Shown: positions 24,517-33,937 of the stretch, one piece after another
Layout: each line of letters begins with the position of its first letter
Numbering within the stretch: position 1 is the first letter of the stretch
Assembly: GCF_003034915.1 (NCBI RefSeq)
Contig: NZ_PZJX01000033.1
Span: forward strand, 1-60,711
Reading direction: 5' to 3'
From: Mesorhizobium helmanticense
GTDB lineage: Bacteria; Pseudomonadota; Alphaproteobacteria; Rhizobiales; Rhizobiaceae
Length of the DNA: 60,711 bases
Translations under genes and position numbers: made by a program
The notes under the pieces: generated by a model
Database searches by the model: none
What the model saw: the letters and a program-made list of their open reading frames with translations, nothing else
What the model was told of the DNA's origin: nothing

Positions 24517-25845
24517 TCAGCCGCCGAACATGCCGAGCAGTTTGTTCTTCAGCTTTGTTACCCTGCCTTCATCGGCATTCGCCGCCTGCGTCTCGGCCGG
24601 GGCGGCCTCGGGCGGCGGCGCAATAGTTGCGGTGGCGACGGGCGCTTCGGCGGCGGTCCTGGCCTCCTCCTCTTCCGCCAGAGAATTAATCCTGGCCGTT
24701 TCCTTTTCGGCCAGTGCCTGAGCCTTGGCCGCTTCTTTCTCGGCCTTCGCCGCTTCTATGGCTGCAAGCCTCTGTTGCTCGGCCTTCTGCTTGGCGGCTT
24801 TTTCCGCGTCGATCGCGGCCATCTTGCGGCCGGCCGGCGAATCGATGCGGCCCATGCGCGCCGTCTCGGTCAGCGAGCCGTCGGCGTTGAGCGACGGCGG
24901 CTCGATCGGCACGCGCTCGCCGCGGGCCCGGCGTTTCGACCAATCGGAAACGATGCTGGCTTCCTTGATGCCGGCAATCGTCGGCCTGGGCGCCGGCACC
25001 GAGGCCTTGACCGCGCCATTGAAGGCCGCGTCATAGGTGCTTTGGTAGGCGCTGTAGGCGGTTTTCAGCGAATCAGGCTGCGTCGTCGCGGGGCAGGCGC
25101 CGGTCGGATTGAAGGTCGCGCCATCGGCCGCCACCTGGTTGAAGACATAACGCTTCTCGCAGACATCGACCTTCGGCGGCACCTTGGTGATCTCGAAATT
25201 GTCGTAGCCGACCTTGAGCATCTTCCAGAAGTCGTAGTTCGGGTCCTTGCGATAGCGCGCCATGTTGGCGGCGGTCATGCGGAACGGAAAAGCCTGGATC
25301 TGGAACTCGGTCTGGCCGCCCTGGAAGGCGTCCCGACCAAAGGCGTAGATCTGCTCGATCTGCGCGTCGGTCATCGAATAACAGCCCGACGACGAGCAGG
25401 CGCCGTGGACCATCAGATTGGAACCGGTGCGGCCATTGGCGCGGTCGTAGGCGTTGGGGTAGCCGATATTGAAGGAAAGATGGTAGCTCGACTTCGGGTT
25501 CATCTGCGCCGGACGAACCGTATAGAAGCCTTCCGGCGCCTGGCGGTCGCCCTCAGTGTATTTCGGCCCGAGCTTGCCCGACCATTTGCAGATATCGTAG
25601 CTGGCGACCATGTCGTAGCGGCCGTTGGTCTTGGCCTTCCAGATCTCGAGCTTGCCCTCTTCCTTGAAGATGCGGGCCAGCACCGGCGAGGTGCGGGCCA
25701 TGCCCTTGGCCCTCATGTCGGCCAATATCTTGTCCGGCAGCGGCTTGTTGGCCGAGGGGGCAAAGTCCTTCATCGAGGAGTCATTGCAGCCGGCCACGCC
25801 TAGGGCGGCGATCAGAAGTCCGGTGCGGGCGAGCTTGGCAAACAT
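24517..25845 (-). CDS. L,D-transpeptidase-family lipoprotein (YafK-like)
   Basis: 442-residue protein. It starts with a lipoprotein signal (lipobox GVAGC, Cys20), then has an L,D-transpeptidase/YkuD-like domain with the catalytic region MVHGACSSSGCYSMTD (His147, Cys155). A long C-terminal tail contains an Ala/Lys/Glu-rich predicted coiled coil (about 350-400). Enzymes of this fold remodel peptidoglycan or its links to proteins. The ATG at 25845 begins the signal peptide; an open frame continues upstream to 26064 but has no signal or domain. The coiled tail is an unusual length addition. Confidence 0.85.
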   Translation of the reverse strand: MFAKLARTGLLIAALGVAGCNDSSMKDFAPSANKPLPDKILADMRAKGMARTSPVLARIFKEEGKLEIWKAKTNGRYDMVASYDICKWSGKLGPKYTEGDRQAPEGFYTVRPAQMNPKSSYHLSFNIGYPNAYDRANGRTGSNLMVHGACSSSGCYSMTDAQIEQIYAFGRDAFQGGQTEFQIQAFPFRMTAANMARYRKDPNYDFWKMLKVGYDNFEITKVPPKVDVCEKRYVFNQVAADGATFNPTGACPATTQPDSLKTAYSAYQSTYDAAFNGAVKASVPAPRPTIAGIKEASIVSDWSKRRARGERVPIEPPSLNADGSLTETARMGRIDSPAGRKMAAIDAEKAAKQKAEQQRLAAIEAAKAEKEAAKAQALAEKETARINSLAEEEEARTAAEAPVATATIAPPPEAAPAETQAANADEGRVTKLKNKLLGMFGG

Positions 25846-26065
25846 GGATGTCGCTATGTCTTCATCTTTTTGGACCGCAGCTTCAGGCGCTGCAAGGTCC
25901 GCACGCTGAACATTGACGGACCCTAAGCCCGTTAACCCTAATAAATTCCTTACCGCAAGCGCTGGGCCCATTCCCCCACGGCAATCTGATTGAACCGAAT
26001 GCAAAGGCAATTTTGTGGCGAAAGCGCCCAATCTCGCCACATTGCGGCACTGAAACCAGCTCAAA

Positions 26066-27016
26066 CTAAAGGTTGCGGCCCATCGACAGATATTTCTCGC
26101 GACGCTGCTCGCGAAAATCGGTGTTGGCGCCGGAAAACTCCTTCATCGTCCTGGCGATGAGGTCGCCGGTCGAGGCAATCACCGTTTCCGGGGCACGATG
26201 CGCGCCGCCGAGCGGCTCGGGAATGATGGCGTCGATGATCTTCAGCTCCAGAAGATCCTGCGCGGTGATCTTCATATTGGTCGCCGCATCCTTCGAGCGG
26301 GTGGTGTCGCGCCACAGGATCGAAGCCGCACCTTCCGGCGAGATCACCGAATAGATGGCGTGTTCGAGCATGTAGACGCGATTTGCGGTGGCAATCGCAA
26401 TGGCGCCGCCCGAGCCGCCTTCGCCGATGACCACCGAGATCGACGGCACTTTCAGGCCGAGGCAGGCCGAGGTCGAGCGGGCGATGGCCTCCGCCTGGCC
26501 GCGCTCCTCGGCGCCGACGCCGGGATAGGCGCCCGCCGTGTCGACCAGCGTCAGCAGGGGAATCTTGAAGCGGTCGGCGAGTTCCATCAGCCGCACCGCC
26601 TTGCGATAGCCCTCCGGCCGCACCGAGCCGAAATTATGCTTGAGCCGGCTCGTGGTGTCCGAGCCCTTTTCCTGGCCGATGATTGCCACCGGCTCGCCGC
26701 GGAAACGGGCGAAGCCGCCGACGATCGCCTGGTCCTCGCCGAAATTGCGGTCGCCGGCCAACGGCGTGAAATCGCTGAACAGGGCCTTGATGTAGTCGAC
26801 GCAATGCGGCCTGTCGGGATGGCGCGCCACCTGCACCTTCTGCCATGGGGTCAGGGCCTTGTAGGCGTCGCGCAGCGCATCGCGCGAACGCTTCTCGAGA
26901 CGGCTGATCTCGTCGCCGACATCGACCGCCTCGCCATTCTCGGCAAGCTTCTTCAGCTCGAGGATCTTGCCTTCGAGATCCTGGACCGGCTTTTCGAAAT
27001 CGAGGTAATTATACAT
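26066..27016 (-). CDS. accA: Acetyl-CoA carboxylase carboxyltransferase subunit alpha
   Basis: 316 residues, the normal length for AccA. With AccD it transfers carboxyl from biotin to acetyl-CoA, the first step of fatty-acid synthesis. Visible hallmarks are the N-terminal helix MYNYLDFEKPVQDLEGKI, RNFGEDQAIVGG, VDTAGAYPGVGAEERGQAEA and GEGGSGGAIAI with EHAIYSVISPEGAASILW. The start MYNYLDFE is the family start; ten extra residues upstream are ignored. It follows xerD with a 99-bp gap on the same strand. Confidence 0.97.
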   Translation of the reverse strand: MYNYLDFEKPVQDLEGKILELKKLAENGEAVDVGDEISRLEKRSRDALRDAYKALTPWQKVQVARHPDRPHCVDYIKALFSDFTPLAGDRNFGEDQAIVGGFARFRGEPVAIIGQEKGSDTTSRLKHNFGSVRPEGYRKAVRLMELADRFKIPLLTLVDTAGAYPGVGAEERGQAEAIARSTSACLGLKVPSISVVIGEGGSGGAIAIATANRVYMLEHAIYSVISPEGAASILWRDTTRSKDAATNMKITAQDLLELKIIDAIIPEPLGGAHRAPETVIASTGDLIARTMKEFSGANTDFREQRREKYLSMGRNL

Positions 27017-27115
27017 TCTTGGGCGGACCGATAGACCGGAAGGCAATGACTGGCGGAATCCCTGAAATCAAGGCTCCGAGCGGCGAAACGTCGTCCTCAC
27101 ATAGCGATATGGCGC

Positions 27116-28033
27116 CTAGTCGGCAAGCGGATGATGGTCGTTGACCAGCCGTACCAGGCGCTCCTCCAGCACATGCGTGTAAATCTGCGTCGTTGAAATA
27201 TCGGCATGGCCGAGCAACTGCTGCACGGCCCGGAGATCGGCGCCATTCTGCAGGAGATGGCTGGCGAAAGCATGGCGCAGCACGTGCGGCGATATTTTCG
27301 CCGCCGAAATGCCGGCCCTGGCCGCGAGACCTTTCAGGTCGCGGGCAAAGACCTGCCTGGAGAGATAGCCGCTGTCGCTTGCCGCCGGAAACAGGAACGG
27401 GCTGTCGGCGAAGGCCGGCACCGTTGCCCGGGCTGCGAGCCAGGCCCGCATAGCGCTGCGCGCCTTGGCCGACAGCGGCACCATGCGTTCTTTCTCGCCC
27501 TTGCCGCGCACCATGAAGAAGCGGTCGTCGCGCTGCGCTACCGTCACCGGCAGTCCGACCAGTTCGGAAACGCGCAGGCCCGTGGCATAGAGCACCTCGA
27601 CCAGCGCGTGCAGGCGCAGCGCCGCTAGGTCGTCGCCATCGCCGGACGAGGCATCCCTTGCCTCCTCGGCCGCCCGGTCGATCAGCCGGCCGGTATCGGC
27701 CTCGCTCATCGTCTTGGGCAGTGGCCGGCCCTTCTTCGGGCTGTCCAGCGTTCCGGTCGGGTCGTCGCCGCGCAAGCCCTCGGCATAGAGGAACTTGAAG
27801 AACTGGCGGATCGCCGACAGTTTGCGCGCCTGCGAGGTGGCGGCAAAGCCACGCGCGGCGATGTCATCGAGATAGGCGCGGATATCGGCGGCACCGGCGG
27901 CCGCCAGCCCGCCACCGATCCCGGCCGAAGCGTCTTCGAGGTCGCGGCGATAGGAGGAAAGCGTGTTTTCGGCCGCGCCCCGCTCGGCGCTCATCATTTC
28001 GAGAAAGGCTTCGATGCGGGCCGCGCTGTTCAT
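27116..28033 (-). CDS. xerD: Site-specific tyrosine recombinase XerD
   Basis: 305 residues with a SAM-like N-terminal DNA-binding domain (ENTLSSYRRDLED, SQARKLSAIRQFFKFLY) and a catalytic domain containing the Arg in YATGLRVSELV, the Lys in VRGKGEKERMVP, HVLRHAFASHLL, LGHADISTTQIYTHV and its tyrosine nucleophile. With XerC it resolves chromosome dimers at dif. Its position next to accA and aroK/aroB matches the conserved rhizobial arrangement, which favours XerD over an integrase of mobile origin. Confidence 0.93.
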   Translation of the reverse strand: MNSAARIEAFLEMMSAERGAAENTLSSYRRDLEDASAGIGGGLAAAGAADIRAYLDDIAARGFAATSQARKLSAIRQFFKFLYAEGLRGDDPTGTLDSPKKGRPLPKTMSEADTGRLIDRAAEEARDASSGDGDDLAALRLHALVEVLYATGLRVSELVGLPVTVAQRDDRFFMVRGKGEKERMVPLSAKARSAMRAWLAARATVPAFADSPFLFPAASDSGYLSRQVFARDLKGLAARAGISAAKISPHVLRHAFASHLLQNGADLRAVQQLLGHADISTTQIYTHVLEERLVRLVNDHHPLAD

Positions 28034-28042
28034 TGCTTTTGG

Positions 28043-28213
28043 TCAGTTCTCTCTTTGGGTTGAGTTTTTCTGGGGGTTCAGCTTTTCCGGGGGGATGCGC
28101 ACGCTCATCTCGGTCTTTCTCGGCTCGACGAACATCGCCAATGCGAACATTGCACCATAGACAATGCCGGCCAGAATCGTGAGCGTCACGACAAAGCGGA
28201 ACAGTGTCGGCAT
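28043..28213 (-). CDS. Small single-span membrane protein, 56 residues
   Basis: MPTLFRFVVTLTILAGIVYG begins a protein with one membrane helix (about 5-29) and a basic, Pro-rich cytoplasmic tail. A small protein like this is conserved in the xerD-aroK interval of rhizobia, and no function is known. It starts 131 bp upstream of aroK on the other strand and ends 9 bp before the xerD start. Confidence 0.65.
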   Translation of the reverse strand: MPTLFRFVVTLTILAGIVYGAMFALAMFVEPRKTEMSVRIPPEKLNPQKNSTQREN

Positions 28214-28385
28214 CAATTTTTGCCCGTCTTTTTGTTTTGCGTTTCCAAACCCTGTGCCCTTATGAGACGCCAATCCGGCCAATTCAAGGACGGAACTCGC
28301 ACGACGCCGGACGACCGCCGCGCTTGACGCAAACAGGCTTTTGATGTCGATACCCGGCAAAGAGGCTTGGAAATATCGCTGTGTC

Positions 28386-28991
28386 ATGAACGCGCTGCCA
28401 GCAAATCCTCCCGATGAGAGCCATGCCGCGCTGCTTGGCCTGTTGGGCAACCGTTCCATCGTCTTTGTCGGCCTGATGGGCGCCGGCAAGACCGCGATCG
28501 GCCGCAAGGTGGCGGCGATGCTGGGATTGCCGTTCATCGACAGCGACCAGGAGATCGAAAGCGTGTCGCGCATGAGCGTGCCCGAACTGTTCGAACGCTA
28601 TGGCGAAACCGAGTTCCGGGCGCTGGAGCAGCGCGTCATCCTGCGCGTGCTGGAACACGGCCCGCAGGTGCTGTCGACCGGCGGCGGCGCCTTCATGAAT
28701 GCGCAGACGCGGGAGGCCATTGCCGGCCATGGCGTATCGGTATGGCTGAAGGCCGAGATCGACCTGTTGATGGAGCGCGTTTCCAAGAAGCAGAACCGGC
28801 CGCTCCTGAAAAGCGCCGATCCGCGCGCCGTGCTCGAGCGGTTGATGGCCGAGCGCTATCCGGTCTACGCCGCCGCCAATGTCACGGTGCCGACCCGCGA
28901 CGACCGCAAGGAGGTCATCGCGGCCGAGGTGGTGGACGCGCTCTGCGGGCATTTCGGCGTTGCAGCCGTGACAGGCGAGGTACGGTCGTGA
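28386..28991 (+). CDS. aroK: Shikimate kinase
   Basis: 201-residue kinase phosphorylating shikimate at the 3-hydroxyl in aromatic amino-acid synthesis. It has Walker A GLMGAGKTAIG, the shikimate-binding DSDQEIE (Asp), EFRALEQRV and STGGGAF, and the lid arginine region KKQNRPLL. The start MNALPAN is chosen by similarity to rhizobial AroK; an ATG at 28344 has a slightly better ribosome site and would add 14 residues. It overlaps aroB by 4 bp (GTGA). Confidence 0.94.
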   Translation: MNALPANPPDESHAALLGLLGNRSIVFVGLMGAGKTAIGRKVAAMLGLPFIDSDQEIESVSRMSVPELFERYGETEFRALEQRVILRVLEHGPQVLSTGGGAFMNAQTREAIAGHGVSVWLKAEIDLLMERVSKKQNRPLLKSADPRAVLERLMAERYPVYAAANVTVPTRDDRKEVIAAEVVDALCGHFGVAAVTGEVRS

Positions 28992-30124
28992 GCGCGGATA
29001 CGGTCACTGTCGAGGTCGGGCTTGGCCAGCGCGCCTACGACATACTGATCGGTCCGGGGCTGCTTGAGCGCTCCGGCACAGAGATTGCACGGCGTTTGCC
29101 GGGCACGCGCGCCGCGGTGGTCACCGACGACAATGTCGCCGCGGCACATCTCGAAGCGCTGACGGCCGGCCTCGAAAAGGGTGGCATCCAGAGCGCCGTC
29201 ATCACGCTGCCGGCGGGCGAGAAGACCAAGAGCTTTGCGCATCTCGAGGATGTGGTGGACGGGGTGCTGGCCGCGAGACTCGAGCGCGGCGATGTCGTCA
29301 TCGCGCTCGGCGGTGGCGTCATCGGCGACCTTGCCGGCTTTGCCGCCGGCATCGTGCGGCGTGGCATGAATTTCGTGCAGGTCCCGACGTCGCTGCTCGC
29401 CCAGGTCGATTCGTCGGTCGGCGGCAAGACCGGCATCAACAGCGCGCGCGGCAAGAACCTCATCGGCGTCTTCCACCAGCCGAAGCTGGTGCTGGCCGAC
29501 ACCGAGGTGCTCGACACGCTGCCGATCCGCGAATTCCGCGCCGGTTATGCCGAGCTCGCCAAATACGGGCTTATCGACCGCCCGGATTTCTTCGCCTGGC
29601 TGGAGGAGAACTGGCGTGAAGTCTTCGCCGGTGGCCCGGCGCGGGCCAAGGCCATCGCCGAGGCCTGCCGTGCCAAGGCCGATGTCGTCGCTCGCGACGA
29701 ATTCGAGACCGGCGACCGCGCGCTGCTCAATCTCGGCCACACGTTCGGCCACGCGCTCGAGGCCGCCACGCACTATGACGGCGCCCGGCTCGTGCATGGC
29801 GAGGGCGTCGCCATCGGCATGGCGCTGGCGCACCGTTTTTCGTCACGCCTCAATCTGGCCAGCCCGGACGATGCGGCGCGGGTCGAGGCGCACCTTCGCA
29901 CCGTCGGCCTGCCCTGGCGCATGGCCGACATATCAGGCGAATTGCCCGATGCCGAGGCGCTGCTGTCCTTCATCGCCCAGGACAAGAAGGTGTCGCGCGG
30001 CGCGCTGACCTTCATCCTGACGCACGGCATCGGCCAGGCCTTCATCGCCAAGGATGTGCCGGCGTCGGAAGTGCTGTCGTTCCTAAGGGAGAACCATCCG
30101 GGCTCAGCGGAAAGCAGGGGATGA
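28988..30124 (+). CDS. aroB: 3-dehydroquinate synthase
   Basis: 378-residue enzyme that converts DAHP to 3-dehydroquinate, the second step of the shikimate pathway. NAD-binding GGGVIGDLAGFAA, the substrate loop PTSLLAQVDSSVGGKTGIN and zinc ligands in GYAELAKYG and LGHTFGHALE are all present. The GTG start overlaps the aroK stop, giving a coupled aroKB pair. Its own stop overlaps the ATG of the CorC-like gene. Confidence 0.96.
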   Translation: MSADTVTVEVGLGQRAYDILIGPGLLERSGTEIARRLPGTRAAVVTDDNVAAAHLEALTAGLEKGGIQSAVITLPAGEKTKSFAHLEDVVDGVLAARLERGDVVIALGGGVIGDLAGFAAGIVRRGMNFVQVPTSLLAQVDSSVGGKTGINSARGKNLIGVFHQPKLVLADTEVLDTLPIREFRAGYAELAKYGLIDRPDFFAWLEENWREVFAGGPARAKAIAEACRAKADVVARDEFETGDRALLNLGHTFGHALEAATHYDGARLVHGEGVAIGMALAHRFSSRLNLASPDDAARVEAHLRTVGLPWRMADISGELPDAEALLSFIAQDKKVSRGALTFILTHGIGQAFIAKDVPASEVLSFLRENHPGSAESRG

Positions 30125-31014
30125 ACGAGACCGGCTGGATCGTCGCTGCTATCCTTGCCGGGCTTGGCTTGCTGGCGTTCGCCTTCCGTGCGGGCCTGCT
30201 CGCGGCCTTCGGCTATGAATTGCAGCGCATCGAGCCGCAGCGTTCGACCCATGACGAATTGCGCGGCGCCGTCGACGATTTTCGCCGCGACGGCCAGGTG
30301 GTGCGCGAGGATCGCGACCGTATCGGCGGCCTGTTCGACCTTGCCGAGCTCGAAGTGTCCGATGTCATGGTCCACCGCACCAACATGCGCTCGGTCAATG
30401 CCGACAATCCGCCGGAAGCGGTGGTGCGCGAGATCCTGCAGAGTCCGCATACCCGCATGCCGTTGTGGAAAGGCTCGCTCGACAATATCGTCGGCGTGCT
30501 GCACGCCAAGGACCTGCTGCGCGCGCTGAACGATGTCGGCAACGACTTTTCCAGGATCGACGTGATGAGGATCGCGTCAAAGCCGTGGTTCGTGCCCGAC
30601 ACCACGACATTGCAGGAACAGCTCAACGCCTTCCTGCGCCGCAAGGCGCATTTCGCCGTCGTCGTCGACGAATATGGCGAGGTCGAGGGGCTGGTGACGT
30701 TGGAGGACATCATCGAGGAGATCGTCGGCGAAATCGCCGACGAGCATGATATCGAAATCCAGGGCGTCAAGCAGGAAGCGGACGGTTCGGTCGTCGTCGA
30801 CGGCACGGTGCCGATCCGCGACCTGAACCGGGCGCTCGACTGGAACCTGCCGGACGAGGAAGCCACCACCATTGCCGGTCTCGTCATCCACGAGACGCAG
30901 TCGATTCCGGAGGAGAAACAGGCGTTTACCTTCCACGGCAAGCGCTTCGTCGTGATGAAGCGCGACAAGAACCGCATCGCCAGGCTGAGGATACGGCCGG
31001 CTGGCGAGAACTGA
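30121..31014 (+). CDS. CorC/HlyC-like CBS protein lacking most of the DUF21 membrane domain
   Basis: 297 residues: one N-terminal membrane helix (about 7-30), a pair of CBS domains (about 80-205, with VSDVMVHRTNM and VVDEYGEVEGLVTLEDIIEEIVGE) and a CorC/transporter-associated domain (about 215-295). Full-length relatives in rhizobia, encoded at the same place after aroB, are about 430 residues with a four-helix DUF21/CNNM domain. Here the sequence jumps from the first helix to the linker HDELRGAVD, as if about 130 residues were deleted in frame. It may be a non-transporting regulator or a defective pump. The ATG overlaps the aroB stop by 4 bp. Confidence 0.85.
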   Translation: MNETGWIVAAILAGLGLLAFAFRAGLLAAFGYELQRIEPQRSTHDELRGAVDDFRRDGQVVREDRDRIGGLFDLAELEVSDVMVHRTNMRSVNADNPPEAVVREILQSPHTRMPLWKGSLDNIVGVLHAKDLLRALNDVGNDFSRIDVMRIASKPWFVPDTTTLQEQLNAFLRRKAHFAVVVDEYGEVEGLVTLEDIIEEIVGEIADEHDIEIQGVKQEADGSVVVDGTVPIRDLNRALDWNLPDEEATTIAGLVIHETQSIPEEKQAFTFHGKRFVVMKRDKNRIARLRIRPAGEN

Positions 31015-31049
31015 TCAGCGGGCAGGGTAAGGGCGCTCCTTGCCGAGCC

Positions 31050-32600
31050 TCATTCCGCGATCTGGCTCGTGGAGCGTTCGTGGATCACCGTCCCGGTCTG
31101 AGCGTCGACCGCCACCAGGCTGACCTCGTAACCCCAGAGGTTGCGGACATGGCGCAGCGTCGAGTCGCGGCTACCTTCATCGAGGACAATGCCGTCCTTC
31201 ACCCGGTGTTGCAGTCGCAACTGCCGATCGCCGAGCAGATCGACATCAATCACCTGGATGTCCGGCCGGTTCGCTCCAATGTCGTAACTGTTGGCCAGCG
31301 CAGCGCGAATCTTGTCGTAGCCACGCTCGTTGTGGATCGACGCGACTTCGAAATGCGGTTTGTCGGCTCCGTCGGCCAGCACGAATAGCCGCCATTTCCG
31401 GATCAGACTTGGGCTGAGATACTGGCGGATGAAGGATTCGTCGCGGTGGTTGGCCCAGGCTTCAAGCAGGACTTCGCGCCAGTTGCCATGTCCGGCAATG
31501 TCGGGGAACCAGTCGCGGTCCTCAGCGGTCGGCTCGATCGACATGCGCTGTATGTCCTGCATCATGTCGAGGCCGAGGGCATAGGGATTGATGCCTGAAA
31601 ACCGTGGGTCGTCGTAGGCCGGCTGGGAGATCACGTTCGAATGGTTGCGCAGGATTTCGAGCATGGCGCCTTCGCTGATCCGGTCACGATCGAACAGCAT
31701 GTTCATGAGCGTGTAGTGAACAAAAGTGGCGCAGCCTTCGTTCATCACCTGTGTTTGGCGCTGCGGATAGAAATACTGCGCAATGATACGCACGATCCTG
31801 ACGATCTCGCGCTGCCAAGGCTCAAGGATGAGGCTGTTTTTCTCCAGGAAATAGAGCAGGTTTTCCTCTGGCAGGTTGAGCGATTTCTTGCGCTCCGCCA
31901 TGCGTGCGTCCACCCCGTCTGCCTTCTTGCTTTCCTGCGCAGATGGCAGCGTGCGCCATAAATCATTATAGGAACGCTCTTCGTATTCCAGGCGCTCACG
32001 CAATCCCTCGCGCTGCCGTTCCGAGGACAATTTCGGCGGACGACGATAGCGAAATACGCCCTGTTCCATCAGTGCATGCGCCGCGTCCAGAATCGCCTCC
32101 ACCGCGGCAAGGCCATGCCGCTCCTCGCAGCGGGTTATGTAGCTCTTGGCGAAGTCCAGATAGCTCAGGATCGCCCCGGCATCCGTCCATTGCCTGAACA
32201 AATGATTGTTCTTGAAGAAATGGTTATGTCCGAGTGCCGCGTGCGCCGTCACCAGGGCCTGCAACGCCATGGTGTTTTCCTCCATCAGGTAAACGATGCA
32301 GGGGTTGGAGTTGATGACCAGTTCATAGGCCAGGCCGCGTCCGCCCTTGCGATAGAGCAGGTCCTGGTAGAGGAAATGTTTGCCGAACGACCAGTGACGA
32401 TACATCAGCGGCATGCCGACGGACGAATAGGCGTCGAGCATCTGCTGAGAGGATATGATCTCCATCTGCACCGGATATATATCGAGGTGCAGCTCTTCTA
32501 TCGCGAGAGCCTCGATCGCTTCATAAGCCCGCGACAACTTCCCAAAGTCCCAGTCAGACCCTGAAAAGAGCAAACCCGGTTTGTTGGCTTGCCTGGCCAT
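31050..32600 (-). CDS. SpoVR family protein (YcgB-like)
   Basis: 516-residue SpoVR/YcgB protein, third gene of the prkA-yeaH-spoVR unit. It starts MARQANKPGLLFSGSDWDF, contains NHFFKNNHLFRQW, QTQVMNEGCATFVHYTLMN and GINPYALGLDMMQDI, and has C-terminal HIQVIDVDLLG-like sequence. In Bacillus SpoVR is needed for spore cortex. In Gram-negatives it accompanies PrkA and YeaH in nutrient-stress responses, with no known biochemical activity. The ATG at 32600 follows GGAGAAGG; a TTG 15 bp further upstream is less likely. Confidence 0.93.
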   Translation of the reverse strand: MARQANKPGLLFSGSDWDFGKLSRAYEAIEALAIEELHLDIYPVQMEIISSQQMLDAYSSVGMPLMYRHWSFGKHFLYQDLLYRKGGRGLAYELVINSNPCIVYLMEENTMALQALVTAHAALGHNHFFKNNHLFRQWTDAGAILSYLDFAKSYITRCEERHGLAAVEAILDAAHALMEQGVFRYRRPPKLSSERQREGLRERLEYEERSYNDLWRTLPSAQESKKADGVDARMAERKKSLNLPEENLLYFLEKNSLILEPWQREIVRIVRIIAQYFYPQRQTQVMNEGCATFVHYTLMNMLFDRDRISEGAMLEILRNHSNVISQPAYDDPRFSGINPYALGLDMMQDIQRMSIEPTAEDRDWFPDIAGHGNWREVLLEAWANHRDESFIRQYLSPSLIRKWRLFVLADGADKPHFEVASIHNERGYDKIRAALANSYDIGANRPDIQVIDVDLLGDRQLRLQHRVKDGIVLDEGSRDSTLRHVRNLWGYEVSLVAVDAQTGTVIHERSTSQIAE

Positions 32601-32611
32601 CGCCCTTCTCC

Positions 32612-33919
32612 TCAAGCGCTCTTGCGGACAGCCGGCTGCCTGGCGAAGAGCCGGCGAAAAACCGGGTATATATCCGCCGGAGTGGCAATGCGGCTCATCT
32701 GGAAGTTAGGCCATTTCGCCTCAACCGTGCTGTAAGCGCGCCAAAGCGACGTCCCGTTTTCGGTAGCTCGGAATATATGGGCTTCGCGTTCGTCGATGAT
32801 CTCGACATAGGCGAAATACTGGCACAGGCGCATGAGCTTGCCGTCCAGAAACTTTATGCATCGCTCGGAATCGGTGGCGAAATTGTCGCCGTCCGATGCC
32901 TGCGCGGCGTAGATGTTCCATTCGGCGGCGGGATAGCGCTCTCCGATGATGCGGTGCATTTCGTCGAGCGCGGTGGAGACGATCGTTCCGCCGCTCTGCG
33001 TATTGTAGAAGAACGTGTCCTCATCCACTTCGTGCGCCTCGTGCGTATGGCGGATGAAGACGATCTCGGTGCGTTCGTAGCGCCGCTTCAAGAACAGGTG
33101 GAGCAGCACGAAAAAGCGTTTGGCCAGGTCCTTCTCGCGCTCGCCCATCGATCCGGAGACATCCATCAGGCAGAACATGACGGCATTGGCATTTGGTATG
33201 GGCCGGGCGTCGAAACGGTTGAACCGGATATCGACCGGATCGACGAAGGCAATTCGTCTGCGCCGACGCTCCAACCGCTCAAGCTCCTCGCGCAGTGTTG
33301 CAATGCGCTGCCGCGTCGCCGCGCCGGCTGGCTCCGACTCAAGCGTGGCGATTTCCTGGATGATCGCATCCAGTTCCTGCTGCTTCGGGCGCCTCAGCGC
33401 GATGCGCCGGCCGTGGCTGTTGCGCATGGTGCGCCCGACACTGATGTTGGTCGGTGAACCGGTCGCCGCGAAGCCCGCCCTGCGCGGCTTGAAGGCATGG
33501 ATCTCCTTGAGATTGAGCTTGACCAGGTCAGGCAGTTCCAGATCCTCAAAGAAAAGCTCGAGCACCTCCTCGCGCGACAGCACGAAACGAAAATCGTCTT
33601 CCGACACCTTGTTTCCCGGAGCCCTTGCGCCGCTGCCCTGACCGGGCTTGGGGATCAGGTCTCCAGGAGCGAAATGCCTGTTGCCGGGAAGGATGTGCTG
33701 CCGGTTGCCGCTGGCCTTGTTATCGTTGAAGCTAGGCTCGGTCGTTCCCCTTTCGGGCATGGGCACGGCGTGCTCGGCATCCACGTCGGCGATCCTGCCG
33801 CTGCGTATCTGATCGCGGATGCTTCGCTTCAATTCCTCGCGCGCACGCCTGAGGAAGCGCTGTCGATTGCCGAGGCTCTTGTCTTTCGGGTTCAGGCGAC
33901 GGTCGATGAAGATCGGCAT
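32612..33919 (-). CDS. YeaH/YhbH family protein (DUF444)
   Basis: 435 residues with a basic N terminus (IDRRLNPKDKSLGNRQRFLRR), a central DUF444 region and a C-terminal von Willebrand A-like domain with the MIDAS motif DVSGSMGE. It works with the PrkA kinase: E. coli YeaG/YeaH act together in sustained nitrogen starvation. The gene lies 18 bp after prkA and 11 bp before spoVR, a conserved operon. Confidence 0.93.
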   Translation of the reverse strand: MPIFIDRRLNPKDKSLGNRQRFLRRAREELKRSIRDQIRSGRIADVDAEHAVPMPERGTTEPSFNDNKASGNRQHILPGNRHFAPGDLIPKPGQGSGARAPGNKVSEDDFRFVLSREEVLELFFEDLELPDLVKLNLKEIHAFKPRRAGFAATGSPTNISVGRTMRNSHGRRIALRRPKQQELDAIIQEIATLESEPAGAATRQRIATLREELERLERRRRRIAFVDPVDIRFNRFDARPIPNANAVMFCLMDVSGSMGEREKDLAKRFFVLLHLFLKRRYERTEIVFIRHTHEAHEVDEDTFFYNTQSGGTIVSTALDEMHRIIGERYPAAEWNIYAAQASDGDNFATDSERCIKFLDGKLMRLCQYFAYVEIIDEREAHIFRATENGTSLWRAYSTVEAKWPNFQMSRIATPADIYPVFRRLFARQPAVRKSA

Positions 33920-33937
33920 GGAACCATCCGGGCTCTA

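Noticed and set aside
24421..25803. Plus-strand 460-codon frame opposite the L,D-transpeptidase-like gene
   Set aside because: It is a mirror of a real gene with lipobox and catalytic cysteine; its translation is Arg/Gly/Leu-rich with no domain.
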